This document shows, piece by piece, positions 21,473-30,300 of a DNA stretch of 64,000 nt. The stretch comes from Mesostigma viride (taxonomy: Eukaryota; Streptophyta; Mesostigmatophyceae; Mesostigmatales; Mesostigmataceae): positions 13,793,721 through 13,857,720 of the forward strand of contig RPFO01000213.1 in assembly GCA_009746045.1 (NCBI GenBank). Reading direction: 5' to 3'. The stretch's first letter is position 1, and the number at the start of each line of letters is the position of its first letter. The position numbers and the translations under genes were made by a program. The notes beneath the pieces were generated by a model. That model was not told the origin of the DNA, did not search any database, and saw only the letters and a program-made list of their open reading frames with translations.

Positions 21473-21945
21473 GGCTTTGGGGGCCAAAGCTCCTCCATGG
21501 AGCGTCCAAGGAGGGAAAAGAGGGCGAATTGCTGGAGGTGGGGGCGGCGGGCGTGGAGGACGTCTCTGCCGAAATCTCGCCTCTGGAGGCGGGCATTGAC
21601 AAGGCGACCTTGGTGGAAAAGCTGCTTGCACAGTTCTAGAAGAGAGGCATGCGTCCCGAAAAACACATTGCCCAGGATGCGATCGGGTGTAAGCTTGTCA
21701 AAATAGCCGGGCTGGCTGGCGTCAAAGTCGTACTCATCCAGCAGCCCGTCAGGGCGACTGCGCTTGGGTTCGGGCGACGCTGCTGGCGATGCGGGCGCAG
21801 CAGGGGGCTGGACGACCACTAGAGCTTGGCTAGTGGCGCCGCTGCCTTCTGGGCCGGTGGGCGAAGCTGCAGCCGAAGCTGCGGACGTATTTTCATTGCC
21901 GAGCGCAGCCGTCAGGCTGCGTTGCGTCGATGGGCGTTTGCTCAT
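21473..21945 (-). CDS. ORF1p-like protein, N-terminal part (interrupted)
   Basis: ATG at 21,945 opens 157 codons before the chromovirus target duplication. The N-terminus is Ser/Thr/Ala/Pro-rich (disordered) up to a basic PEPKRSRPDG patch. The next stretch, DEYDFDASQPGYFDKLTPDRILGN, is followed by Cys/Leu- and Arg-rich helix-like sequence ending SMEELWPPK. The frame continues exactly into 12,002-11,102 if the insertion and one copy of GGCTT are removed. The ORF would then be about 457 codons. As it stands the gene is inactivated. Confidence 0.75.
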
Positions 21946-22267
21946 CGTATATTGCGTAATAGCGTCGGAAAATTATATCAGCATGTGCGTCTTAGAAAGA
22001 CGAAGCGATTGTGATATTCACGACTAAATTCGGTGCTCAAACGTGAAAGTTATGAGCGCCGCCGTCAGCCATGGCTACCTCGTGGCTCGTGGCTCGTCCC
22101 ACGGAGGCATGTTATAATGTGTGCATTGGCTGGGGCATACCCAGCCCTAATTAGCGTCTTTTTCTATTTATAGCGCAATATTGGCGTATACTTGGGGGTA
22201 GTACCCCCAACAAGTGCATGGACAACTCACAAGAGATGTTATTTAGTGCCCGCAATCATATTTCAGC

Positions 22268-22613
22268 CGAAGGATTCAGCCGTGTTCAGCCCGTCTCACG
22301 GTGCGAGACTGAACAAGTCTCGCGTGCAGACACGTGTGTAGTACTCCTACACACAGATCTCGAGTGATTTATCTAGTACCAAATCCGAAAGGCTTGCATC
22401 ACTCCCCGGACAGGAGAACTTTTGCGGATGACTGTAGGTGTAAGTTGGCGATGCCATGGTAACCGGAGACGTCCGTCCTATAGTCAGCAAAATTGGTGCG
22501 AGAGGTCCCCAGTTCGATTCCGGTCGGATTCATTTGCAGATCGCGTTTTCCGCGTTTTCCGCGGCCCGGCACTGAACGCAAAGGTTTTCACCTTTGCGGA
22601 GTGTCTGATCAGA
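22268..22613 (+). mobile_element. 346-bp hairpin-rich SINE-like retroposon
   Basis: ATATTTCAGC flanks it at 22,258-22,267 and 22,614-22,623. It has several strong hairpins: GTCTC/GAGAC near 22,291, GTGTGTAG/CTACACAC near 22,333-22,353, and GCAAAGGT/ACCTTTGC near the 3' end. A stretch at about 22,440-22,530 has an A-box-like TGTAAGTTGG and a B-box-like AGTTCGATTCC, hinting at a tRNA-derived polymerase III promoter. The last 78 bp recur at 8503-8580. Confidence 0.65.
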
Positions 22614-22819
22614 ATATTTCAGCATTGTGCAAATGAATTTCAAGTGTTATTACCATATGTAGTTCAATTTTTAAGGGTTTTGGGGTGCCACCTCCCCTTA
22701 ATTAATTAATACTGTTTGTGAGCTTTTGCAGTTCTTGAAGCCAGCCTCTGCTGACACTTTGCTTGGGCATTGCAAATATTCCCCGGGGATTAGCCCTTTC
22801 TGACCTGGCCTGGCCCCAA

Positions 22820-22846
22820 TTAATTAATTAATTAATAGACAGCGTG
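22820..22846 (-). mobile_element. 27-bp ultra-truncated RTE-like insertion
   Basis: GGCCTGGCCCCAA occurs at both sides (22,807-22,819 and 22,847-22,859). The 27 bp between them, read on the minus strand, are CACGCTGTCTATTAATTAA plus more TTAA, close to the last bases of the RTE-like 3' end (CACGTGTCTATTAATTAA). Confidence 0.75.
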
Positions 22847-22848
22847 GG

Positions 22849-23082
22849 CCTGGCCCCAAGGGCATTCCCAAAAGGGTAGGGAAACATGTCACGAACTACA
22901 CCCAGATGTTGCTGGATGACCTACTGTTCCCAGCCCAGTTTGAATACCGCATCCACTCTCTCTCCCTTCTTTGGACTGCCAGGCAGAACAAGACGCGGTG
23001 GCAGAAGATTGTCAAGGCTCACACGCCCGACCCTGTGGGCAAGCCAACTCCCCCCAAGAGGAGGAGGCGTTTTGATGAGTAG
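22849..23082 (+). pseudogene. C-terminus of an unknown element-encoded protein
   Basis: 77 codons open from 22,849 to TAG 23,080-23,082: PKGIPKRVGKHVTNYTQ, MLLDDLLFPAQFEYRIHSLS, LLWTARQNKTRWQKIVK and a basic PPKRRRRFDE end that looks like a nuclear localisation signal. The homologous stop region is also seen at 3.8 kb. I do not recognise the family. Upstream the frame is closed by a stop near 22,790 and disturbed by a 27-bp insertion. Confidence 0.5.
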
Positions 23083-23222
23083 GGTAGTTAGGATTTGTCT
23101 AGACTAGATAGATTAGCGTTATAGGTTAGTTAGATTACGCGGCCCCCTCCACTCCGCCATCCATCAAGGAATATGTGCTACATGATCTCCCAACGGAGGC
23201 ATGTTATAATTTAATTTTTTTT

Positions 23223-23579
23223 TAAATTAGCCCTTTGGTGCCAGCAAAATGGAGCCAGCCAGCATACCCGAATTTGTGCCCGCGTCTTTACAAGTAGAGA
23301 TTAGCCCTTGTAACCATTGGTAGTCACTGTCGCCAGTGTAACCACGGTTGCCTAGAACGAGCCTTGCTAACATACCTGGCCACCTGCTGCCACAAACAAT
23401 GCTCGTGCACAGTAGACAACCAGCCATACCCTTTTACAGCCTAGAGCAACAACACAGCCAGTCATGCTACGTCCATCGCTTCGCTCAGCTCACTTGCCCA
23501 CGCTCTCCTTGTCATGCTATGCTCATGCAGGTCTTAGATTGCAACCACAGAATTTGCCGGATCGTTTAATCGGATCCGA
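23223..23579. other. No recognised feature
   Basis: Unremarkable sequence between two retroposons; no exon or repeat identified. Confidence 0.4.
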
Positions 23580-23740
23580 TCACTGCTGTGGCATGCCTCT
23601 GGCATGAAGGAAAGGGGGGGTCTCTGCCCCTTTTCCCGCTGTGCATATACAGGGATCAGAATATACAGGGATTAAAAGCACTCCGGTGCTCCGTGACTCC
23701 CCAACGGGAGCACGTGTTTCAATTACTTGATTCATTCATT
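23580..23740 (+). mobile_element. Short SINE-like repeat ending in a hairpin, second copy
   Basis: Plus-strand relative of 7497-7690: GGGGTCTCTGCCCC, CCGGTGCTCCGTGACTCCCC, AACGGGAGCACGTG and an A/T tail (TTTCAATTACTTGATTCATT). A duplicated ATACAGGGAT lies inside. Confidence 0.5.
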
Positions 23741-24068
23741 TATTCTCGCGCCTGTATTTGGAGAGTCGTGAAGTACAGCTAGTCGAGACCTTTGTGCACG
23801 CAAAACTATGGCAATCGGGAAGATGGGGGAGGAAATGCTTTACAACATTTTGGAACCATGGCCAATGCATGACCAAAGGCATGGAGTTGACAAGCCTTAC
23901 AGTACATGGCACCCATCAGTGTGAAAGGACACCGCGCTGGGGTGCTCATTGTTAAGTGGTCCCTTCCACATCCCTTCAATCACCATCATTATATACATAT
24001 AAATGGTACCATTGTAATAAGTAGGTTCAGTTCCATTGTAATCACCGAGGTTATAAAACCAGGCAATG

Positions 24069-24662
24069 TCAGGCGCCTTGTCCGCTACCTTGGTCATGGC
24101 GGACAGCTGTCGCCGGGATACCCTGGTTGCTCCGCTCCAACAGGGACCCTGGGGAGATGACGTCATCGTGCATGGGCAGCCTTGTGTGTGCCTCCAGGGG
24201 AGACCACATGGGCGGGACGCCGTCTGTCGGCACCGCGTCGATCGCCTTAACAAAAGACAGGAGCTGCGAGATGTCCTTATGGAGCACATCGGCGGAGATG
24301 CCGGTTTCCACTGCCCTCTGCATGGGCCCCTCCTGGTCGTGCCGCAGCGAGATGCCTGCCAGCCGGGCAATGTGCTGGAGCTCCTCCAGCGTGATGGCCT
24401 GGTCTTTTATGCTGGCACCCATGCCCTGGGGCACCAGCAGCGCCGAGTGCACCGACCAGGAGGGCGTTTCCGGGATGTACAGCGCTTCCTTGGCAGCGGG
24501 CGGCGCGTCGGCTTGCCTGAGGGACCCAGGCATCTTGTCGGGATCCGGGACGCTGGACACAAACCTTGACAGTCCGGCTCTGCTGGCAAACGGTGACGGG
24601 CTGGTCGACGCCCGACTCAAGCACCTGCCGATGCTGCCGATGTGCTGGGAAACGCGGGCCAT
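24069..24662 (-). CDS. gatC: Glutamyl-tRNA(Gln) amidotransferase subunit C, organellar
   Basis: ATG 24,662-24,660 (MARVSQHIGSIGRCLSRAST) begins an Arg/Ser-rich, acid-free presequence. The GatC domain follows: ITLEELQHIARLAGISL, DISQLLSFVKAIDAVPTDGV, PPMWSPLEAHTRLPMHDDV. GatC is the small subunit of GatCAB, which converts Glu-tRNA(Gln) to Gln-tRNA(Gln) in plastids and mitochondria and clamps GatA to GatB. The last ~25 codons to TGA 24,069 look atypical; another frame reads VADKAPDIAWFYNL, closer to the usual GatC end, so a splice or a 1-base error is likely near 24,110. TTACA at 23,897-23,901 (TGTAA on the minus strand) is a candidate poly(A) signal. Confidence 0.85.
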   Translation of the reverse strand: MARVSQHIGSIGRCLSRASTSPSPFASRAGLSRFVSSVPDPDKMPGSLRQADAPPAAKEALYIPETPSWSVHSALLVPQGMGASIKDQAITLEELQHIARLAGISLRHDQEGPMQRAVETGISADVLHKDISQLLSFVKAIDAVPTDGVPPMWSPLEAHTRLPMHDDVISPGSLLERSNQGIPATAVRHDQGSGQGA

Positions 24663-24948
24663 GGGGTACGCTGCTGCCACGTTACGCCTTTATCTACAGC
24701 ACATTAGCAGGTTGAAAACCAACTTGTTCGGCATGCGTTTCCGAATGACACGGTACCACGATCGTGCAAGTGGCAGGATCGCGACGGGTAACCTCGAGAG
24801 GGATGCAGCAACGGTCTACAGGCCCGACCAGGCTGCTGCTGCTGCTTATGGTTGTGGAGCCGCTTTGTAGACTTCAAAAAATAGCCCCGCGACTGCTATC
24901 GTTCGCTTAAATGTCAGCCATAGACCCATGTTATAAATTTAACGTAAC

Positions 24949-25401
24949 GTGGCAACCATTTCCAGAAGATATCGTCGCTGGTGCAAGGGCATACTTGAGC
25001 TTCCCACGATATCCGTCCTAGCAATGGCCTACGTCGGTTGTCACCGGCAGCATAACCAAGTCATAATTCAACTAGTCAAGCAACTTGCCCAAGACCTCGT
25101 AAGAATTGAGCTTCCGCTTTCAGGTAGGACAACCACGCAATCTGGCGGGGGAATATCCGCGTTCTACGTCTCTAGGTCTTCACTGCAGCAGCACTGCTGG
25201 GGATTTCGTAGTGGCTTATCTACGATTATTGTGTACCATCGCGACCGTCTGACCGAACGCAAGGAGAAAATAGAGCAAGATGCCGTCGTTCTCGGTTCCC
25301 TCTACAGTACAGTAAACCTCTTACTGTATTACCCCCCTAGCTACCTAGCGGCTAGCAGGCAGCAGCCAGCAGGAGACCTGGCCTACTCTGGCCGCGTATG
25401 A
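24949..25401 (+). CDS. Hypothetical open frame
   Basis: A 150-codon open stretch; the first ATG in it is at about 25,024 (MAYVGCHRQHNQVIIQ). A consensus donor (CTC|gtaaga) at about 25,099 would end a short exon there. Composition is neither clearly coding nor clearly not. It could hold a first exon of the large plus-strand gene downstream or be divergent-promoter sequence for gatC. Confidence 0.2.
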   Translation: MATISRRYRRWCKGILELPTISVLAMAYVGCHRQHNQVIIQLVKQLAQDLVRIELPLSGRTTTQSGGGISAFYVSRSSLQQHCWGFRSGLSTIIVYHRDRLTERKEKIEQDAVVLGSLYSTVNLLLYYPPSYLAASRQQPAGDLAYSGRV

Positions 25402-26159
25402 ATAGCAGTTTCAGCCTTTCCGGGCCCGTACGCCGTAATTCAAGGTCCTACTAAAAAATAAGACACAATCAATTTCAGCGGCCGGATAACACCTACAGTC
25501 GGCTGTCGCCCGTCACAACTTCCCTGCCAGGTTCCTGCCATTATTTTCTTTGTCAAAACGAGAACTCCGATCAAATCACGTCGCCAGTTTTGCCTTACTG
25601 TGGGCACGCATGCAGATCTGCCATAGCTGCAGGCTGCCAAGCGATCATATCGCATCAGCCATGGTTGCGGCTGAAATTGTTTCAAGGGACCATATAGCTG
25701 TTTCGCACTGTCAATAAAAAATGCGATACTTCGGCATTACATTTGCTGGAATATTTTGGTCCAGGCTTTCATACCATTTATGAAAGTGAACAAAATAAAA
25801 GACACGTTAAGCATTTTGCAAACCGTTTGGGTGCAAACCGAGAAATGACGAGGGCGCAGGCAAGGTTACATGTTTGTTACGCACATCAATGAGAATTGGC
25901 ATCCTATTTAGCTCACAATGTGCCTCCGTCACTTCCTTCCATATATAATATGGATACTTAATTAGACATTGACACGCCGCGATGGATTTTGGTGAGTAAA
26001 TGCCAGCCAGTGTAGTACAGTTTGCATGCAAGATGCCTCTAAAACTATTTTAATTTAACCTGGCGCTGTGTGCATTGCGTAGACAATGCATCTACCCCTT
26101 CAAAAGTCCGCTTCCCTGCTATGGTGGGTGAGGTGTCCGAAAAGCTTATTCATCCGCTT
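25402..26159. other. No recognised feature
   Basis: A/T-richer sequence with short, dissimilar frames on the minus strand. Nothing recognised. Confidence 0.4.
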
Positions 26160-26357
26160 TTATCGGTGTTGGTGCTGTAATGCACAGGGCCTGTCGCCGT
26201 CTTTTTCCTGGGCCAGCTCGTGCAGGCAGAGAGCCGGCTCAAGCAGTTGTTGAATCTGAAGGGTGAGACCCCCCTGCTTCATGTCCATGTTCTGTAATTG
26301 CTTAGTGTCACCTCGAATCATGGCCCGTACTAAATTCTCCTTGTTAAAAACTACCAC
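26160..26357 (-). CDS. Small hypothetical ORF or exon, 65 residues
   Basis: Minus-strand frame MVVFNKENLVRAMIRGDTKQ, then LQNMDMKQGGLTLQIQQLL, EPALCLHELAQEKDGD, ending in TGA-free basic His/Arg residues and a stop. Its amino-acid composition is protein-like and the helix-rich pattern is consistent, but I know no family match and see no second exon. Confidence 0.25.
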   Translation of the reverse strand: MVVFNKENLVRAMIRGDTKQLQNMDMKQGGLTLQIQQLLEPALCLHELAQEKDGDRPCALQHQHR

Positions 26358-26550
26358 GAGTTGCTAACAACGGTCCATTTGCGATGTGGTTGCGTTCCAG
26401 CGGATGCTCCTTGTTGTAATGGGAAACCTATTATTTTATTGGGTTCCTTCCGCAGTGGATGTCGTCAACTTGCACAGCAGATGAATAATGATTTGGAGGT
26501 CTCTCTTTTGTGGGTCTACCCCCCTACCTTTTGTGGGTTTTTGTGGGTTT

Positions 26551-26551
26551 G

Positions 26552-26616
<65 letters not shown>
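26551..26616 (+). repeat. (CT)n microsatellite
   Basis: About 33 CT dinucleotides followed by a 90-bp C/T-rich tract. Confidence 0.97.
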
Positions 26617-26619
<3 letters not shown>

Positions 26620-26754
26620 CCTCCCACCCCCCACCCCTCTCCGCTTCCTTGCCCGCCCCCATCCCCCTTCCCCCCTCCCCCCTCTGCCCCTAGCCCCCGC
26701 TTCTGTCCCTCCCTGCACCTCCTGGCTTGATGACTGCAGTCTCTGTCTGACCTT

Positions 26755-26850
26755 GTCCTCCTACGCTTGGCTCCCTCTCTCGTTGTGTATAGGGGTTGAA
26801 GGTTCCTTTATTGGTACCCACGTGAAGCAGTCATGTGCTTGTATCACTTT
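26755..26850 (+). repeat. Dispersed repeat, copy 1
   Basis: CTCGTTGTGTATAGGGGTTG, AAGGTTCCTTTATTGGTACC, CACGTGAAGCAGTCATGTGC. Related copies at 40,356-40,500 and 43,110-43,215, all on the same strand and all in introns or flanks of the large plus-strand locus. Confidence 0.7.
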
Positions 26851-27182
26851 AGTTGCGCCTGGCTCCGGCTCATCACTGGCCGTGGGACGGGTTTGTGTGG
26901 GCCGGCCATTTGTTGTCTGGGCACGCTTTTAGTTTTGTGTGGACGACACCTGTATTTTGCATGGGCCACGCTTTTAGCTTTGTGTGGGTCATGCCCGTGT
27001 TCTTCATCAGTGTAGTCTTTGTGGGCCATGCCTTGTCACTACACGGGCCTTGCCTGTATGTCACGTGAGATCTTACCTTGTGTGGGCCATGCTTCTATGT
27101 TGCTTTTTGCCCCCCCTGCCTTGTCCCCTGCCTTGTCCCCTGCCTCGTCGCCTGCCTTGTACCCTGCCTTGTCCCCTCGCAG

Positions 27183-27229
27183 AGCCCCACCTGATCGGGA
27201 ACGTCAACCTGGTGGAGCACGCGGGAGCG
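27183..27229 (+). CDS. Short exon A of the large plus-strand locus
   Basis: A pyrimidine-rich tract ends in cag, followed by 47 bp that read PHLIGNVNLVEHAGA and a donor GCG|gtaagg. It ends in phase 0 and joins in frame to exon A' at 38,915. It may be a 5' exon of the transglycosylase gene or of a separate upstream gene. Single short exons predicted by eye are uncertain. Confidence 0.4.
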
Positions 27230-27376
27230 GTAAGGGCAGGCCACCGCTGGGCAAGGCACCCGGAAAAGTAGTTGGTTTCCTCTCCTCTCTTCTCGTGTGC
27301 CAAGGATGGTTGCGGTGTGGCGCTCTGTGCAGCGCATGCGGGTGAGGGGAGGTCAGGTGCAGTGAGGGGAGGTGCC

Positions 27377-30300
27377 AAGGTTCACATGCACGCCCTCCCC
27401 TCGTGCCTTTTTATAAATTCCTCCCAAGGTGGGAACGGAGCAAGGGTCACATGCGCGCCCTCCCCTCATGCCTTTTTATAAATTCCTCCCAAGGTGGGAA
27501 CGGAGCAAGGGTCACATGCGCGCCCTCCCCTCATGCCTTTTTATAAATTCCTCCCAAGGTGGGAACGGAGTAAGGTTCACATGCGCGCCCTCCCCTCATG
27601 CCTTTTTATAAATTCCTCCCAAGGTGGGAACGGAGCAAGGGTCACATGCGCGCCCTCCCCTCATGCCTTTTTATAAATTCCTCCCAAGGTGGGAACGGAG
27701 CAAGGTTCACATGCGCGCCCTCCCCTCATGCCTTTTTATAAATTCCTCCCAAGGTGGGAACGGAGCAAGGTTCACATGCACGCCCTCCCCTCGTGCCTTT
27801 TTATAAATTCCTCCCAAGGTGGGAACGGAGCAAGGTTCACATGCACGCCCTCCCCTCGTGCCTTTTTATAGATTCCTCCCAAGGTGGGAACGGAGCAAGG
27901 TTCACATGCACGCCCTCCCCTCGTGCCTTTTTATAGATTCCTCCCAAGGTGGGAACGGAGCAAGGTTCACATGCACGCCCTCCCCTCGTGCCTTTTTATA
28001 AATTCCTCCCAAGGTGGGAACGGAGCAAGGTTCACATGCACGCCCTCCCCTCATGCCTTTTTATAAATTCCTCCCAAGGTGGGAACGGAGCAAGGTTCAC
28101 ATGCACGCCCTCCCCTCGTGCCTTTTTATAAATTCCTCCCAAGGTGGGAACGGAGCAAGGTTCACATGCACGCCCTCCCCTCGTGCCTTTTTATAAATTC
28201 CTCCCAAGGTGGGAACGGAGCAAGGTTCACATGCACGCCCTCCCCTCGTGCCTTTTTATAAATTCCTCCCAAGGTGGGAACGGAGCAAGGTTCACATGCA
28301 CGCCCTCCCCTCGTGCCTTTTTATAAATTCCTCCCAAGGTGGGAACGGAGCAAGGTTCACATGCACGCCCTCCCCTCGTGCCTTTTTATAAATTCCTCCC
28401 AAGGTGGGAACGGAGCAAGGTTCACATGCACGCCCTCCCCTCGTGCCTTTTTATAAATTCCTCCCAAGGTGGGAACGGAGCAAGGTTCACATGCACGCCC
28501 TCCCCTCGTGCCTTTTTATAAATTCCTCCCAAGGTGGGAACGGAGCAAGGTTCACATGCACGCCCTCCCCTCGTGCCTTTTTATAAATTCCTCCCAAGGT
28601 GGGAACGGAGCAAGGTTCACATGCACGCCCTCCCCTCGTGCCTTTTTATAAATTCCTCCCAAGGTGGGAACGGAGCAAGGTTCACATGCACGCCCTCCCC
28701 TCGTGCCTTTTTATAAATTCCTCCCAAGGTGGGAACGGAGCAAGGTTCACATGCGCGCCCTCCCCTCGTGCCTTTTTATAAATTCCTCCCAAGGTGGGAA
28801 CGGAGCAAGGTTCACATGCACGCCCTCCCCTCGTGCCTTTTTATAAATTCCTCCCAAGGTGGGAACGGAGCAAGGTTCACATGCGCGCCCTCCCCTCGTG
28901 CCTTTTTATAAATTCCTCCCAAGGTGGGAACGGAGCAAGGTTCACATGCGCCCTCCCCTCGTGCCTTTTTATAAATTCCTCCCAAGGTGGGAACGGAGCA
29001 AGGTTCACATGCGCGCCCTCCCCTCGTGCCTTTTTATAAATTCCTCCCAAGGTGGGAACGGAGCAAGGTTCACATGCACGCCCTCCCCTCGTGCCTTTTT
29101 ATAAATTCCTCCCAAGGTGGGAACGGAGCAAGGTTCACATGCGCGCCCTCCCCTCGTGCCTTTTTATAAATTCCTCCCAAGGTGGGAACGGAGCAAGGTT
29201 CACATGCGCGCCCTCCCCTCGTGCCTTTTTATAAATTCCTCCCAAGGTGGGAACGGAGCAAGGTTCACATGCACGCCCTCCCCTCGTGCCTTTTTATAAA
29301 TTCCTCCCAAGGTGGGAACGGAGCAAGGTTCACATGCACGCCCTCCCCTCGTGCCTTTTTATAAATTCCTCCCAAGGTGGGAACGGAGCAAGGTTCACAT
29401 GCACGCCCTCCCCTCGTGCCTTTTTATAAATTCCTCCCAAGGTGGGAACGGAGCAAGGTTCACATGCACGCCCTCCCCTCGTGCCTTTTTATAAATTCCT
29501 CCCAAGGTGGGAACGGAGCAAGGTTCACATGCACGCCCTCCCCTCGTGCCTTTTTATAAATTCCTCCCAAGGTGGGAACGGAGCAAGGTTCACATGCACG
29601 CCCTCCCCTCGTGCCTTTTTATAAATTCCTCCCAAGGTGGGAACGGAGCAAGGTTCACATGCACGCCCTCCCCTCGTGCCTTTTTATAAATTCCTCCCAA
29701 GGTGGGAACGGAGCAAGGTTCACATGCACGCCCTCCCCTCGTGCCTTTTTATAAATTCCTCCCAAGGTGGGAACGGAGCAAGGTTCACATGCACGCCCTC
29801 CCCTCGTGCCTTTTTATAAATTCCTCCCAAGGTGGGAACGGAGCAAGGTTCACATGCACGCCCTCCCCTCGTGCCTTTTTATAAATTCCTCCCAAGGTGG
29901 GAACGGAGCAAGGTTCACATGCACGCCCTCCCCTCGTGCCTTTTTATAAATTCCTCCCAAGGTGGGAACGGAGCAAGGTTCACATGCACGCCCTCCCCTC
30001 GTGCCTTTTTATAAATTCCTCCCAAGGTGGGAACGGAGCAAGGTTCACATGCACGCCCTCCCCTCGTGCCTTTTTATAAATTCCTCCCAAGGTGGGAACG
30101 GAGCAAGGTTCACATGCACGCCCTCCCCTCGTGCCTTTTTATAAATTCCTCCCAAGGTGGGAACGGAGCAAGGTTCACATGCACGCCCTCCCCTCGTGCC
30201 TTTTTATAAATTCCTCCCAAGGTGGGAACGGAGCAAGGTTCACATGCACGCCCTCCCCTCGTGCCTTTTTATAAATTCCTCCCAAGGTGGGAACGGAGCA

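Larger units (their letters stand above)
10659..22115 (-). mobile_element. Full-length ORF1-only LINE-like element, split by a chromovirus
   Basis: Without the LTR element this is about 1,987 bp. AATGTGTGCATT flanks it at 10,647-10,658 and 22,116-22,127. Reading the minus strand: 5' end ATAACATGCCTCCGTGGGA, a 170-bp leader, one ORF (start 21,945, stop 11,102 after removing the insertion), a 430-bp 3' untranslated region, the hairpin ACTCCCAACGGAGT, ATGTTGAT and an (AATT)n tail. There is no reverse transcriptase or endonuclease, so it must move with help in trans, like half-LINE (HAL1) elements. At least four 3' fragments of the family lie in this window. Confidence 0.85.
22730..23222 (+). mobile_element. 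Hairpin-tailed retroelement 3' fragment, copy 2
   Basis: Contains the C-terminal codons of an unknown ORF, a 3' untranslated region matching 3659-3840 in reverse, AATATGTGCTACATGATC, the hairpin CTCCCAACGGAG, CATGTTATAATTTAA and a T-rich tail ending about 23,225. Confidence 0.65.

Noticed and set aside
22440-22530. A genuine tRNA gene
   Set aside because: B-box-like sequence is present but the acceptor and T stems do not pair properly; better explained as a SINE head.
24066-24870. Plus-strand frames over gatC
   Set aside because: Antisense to a recognisable GatC domain; no motif of their own.
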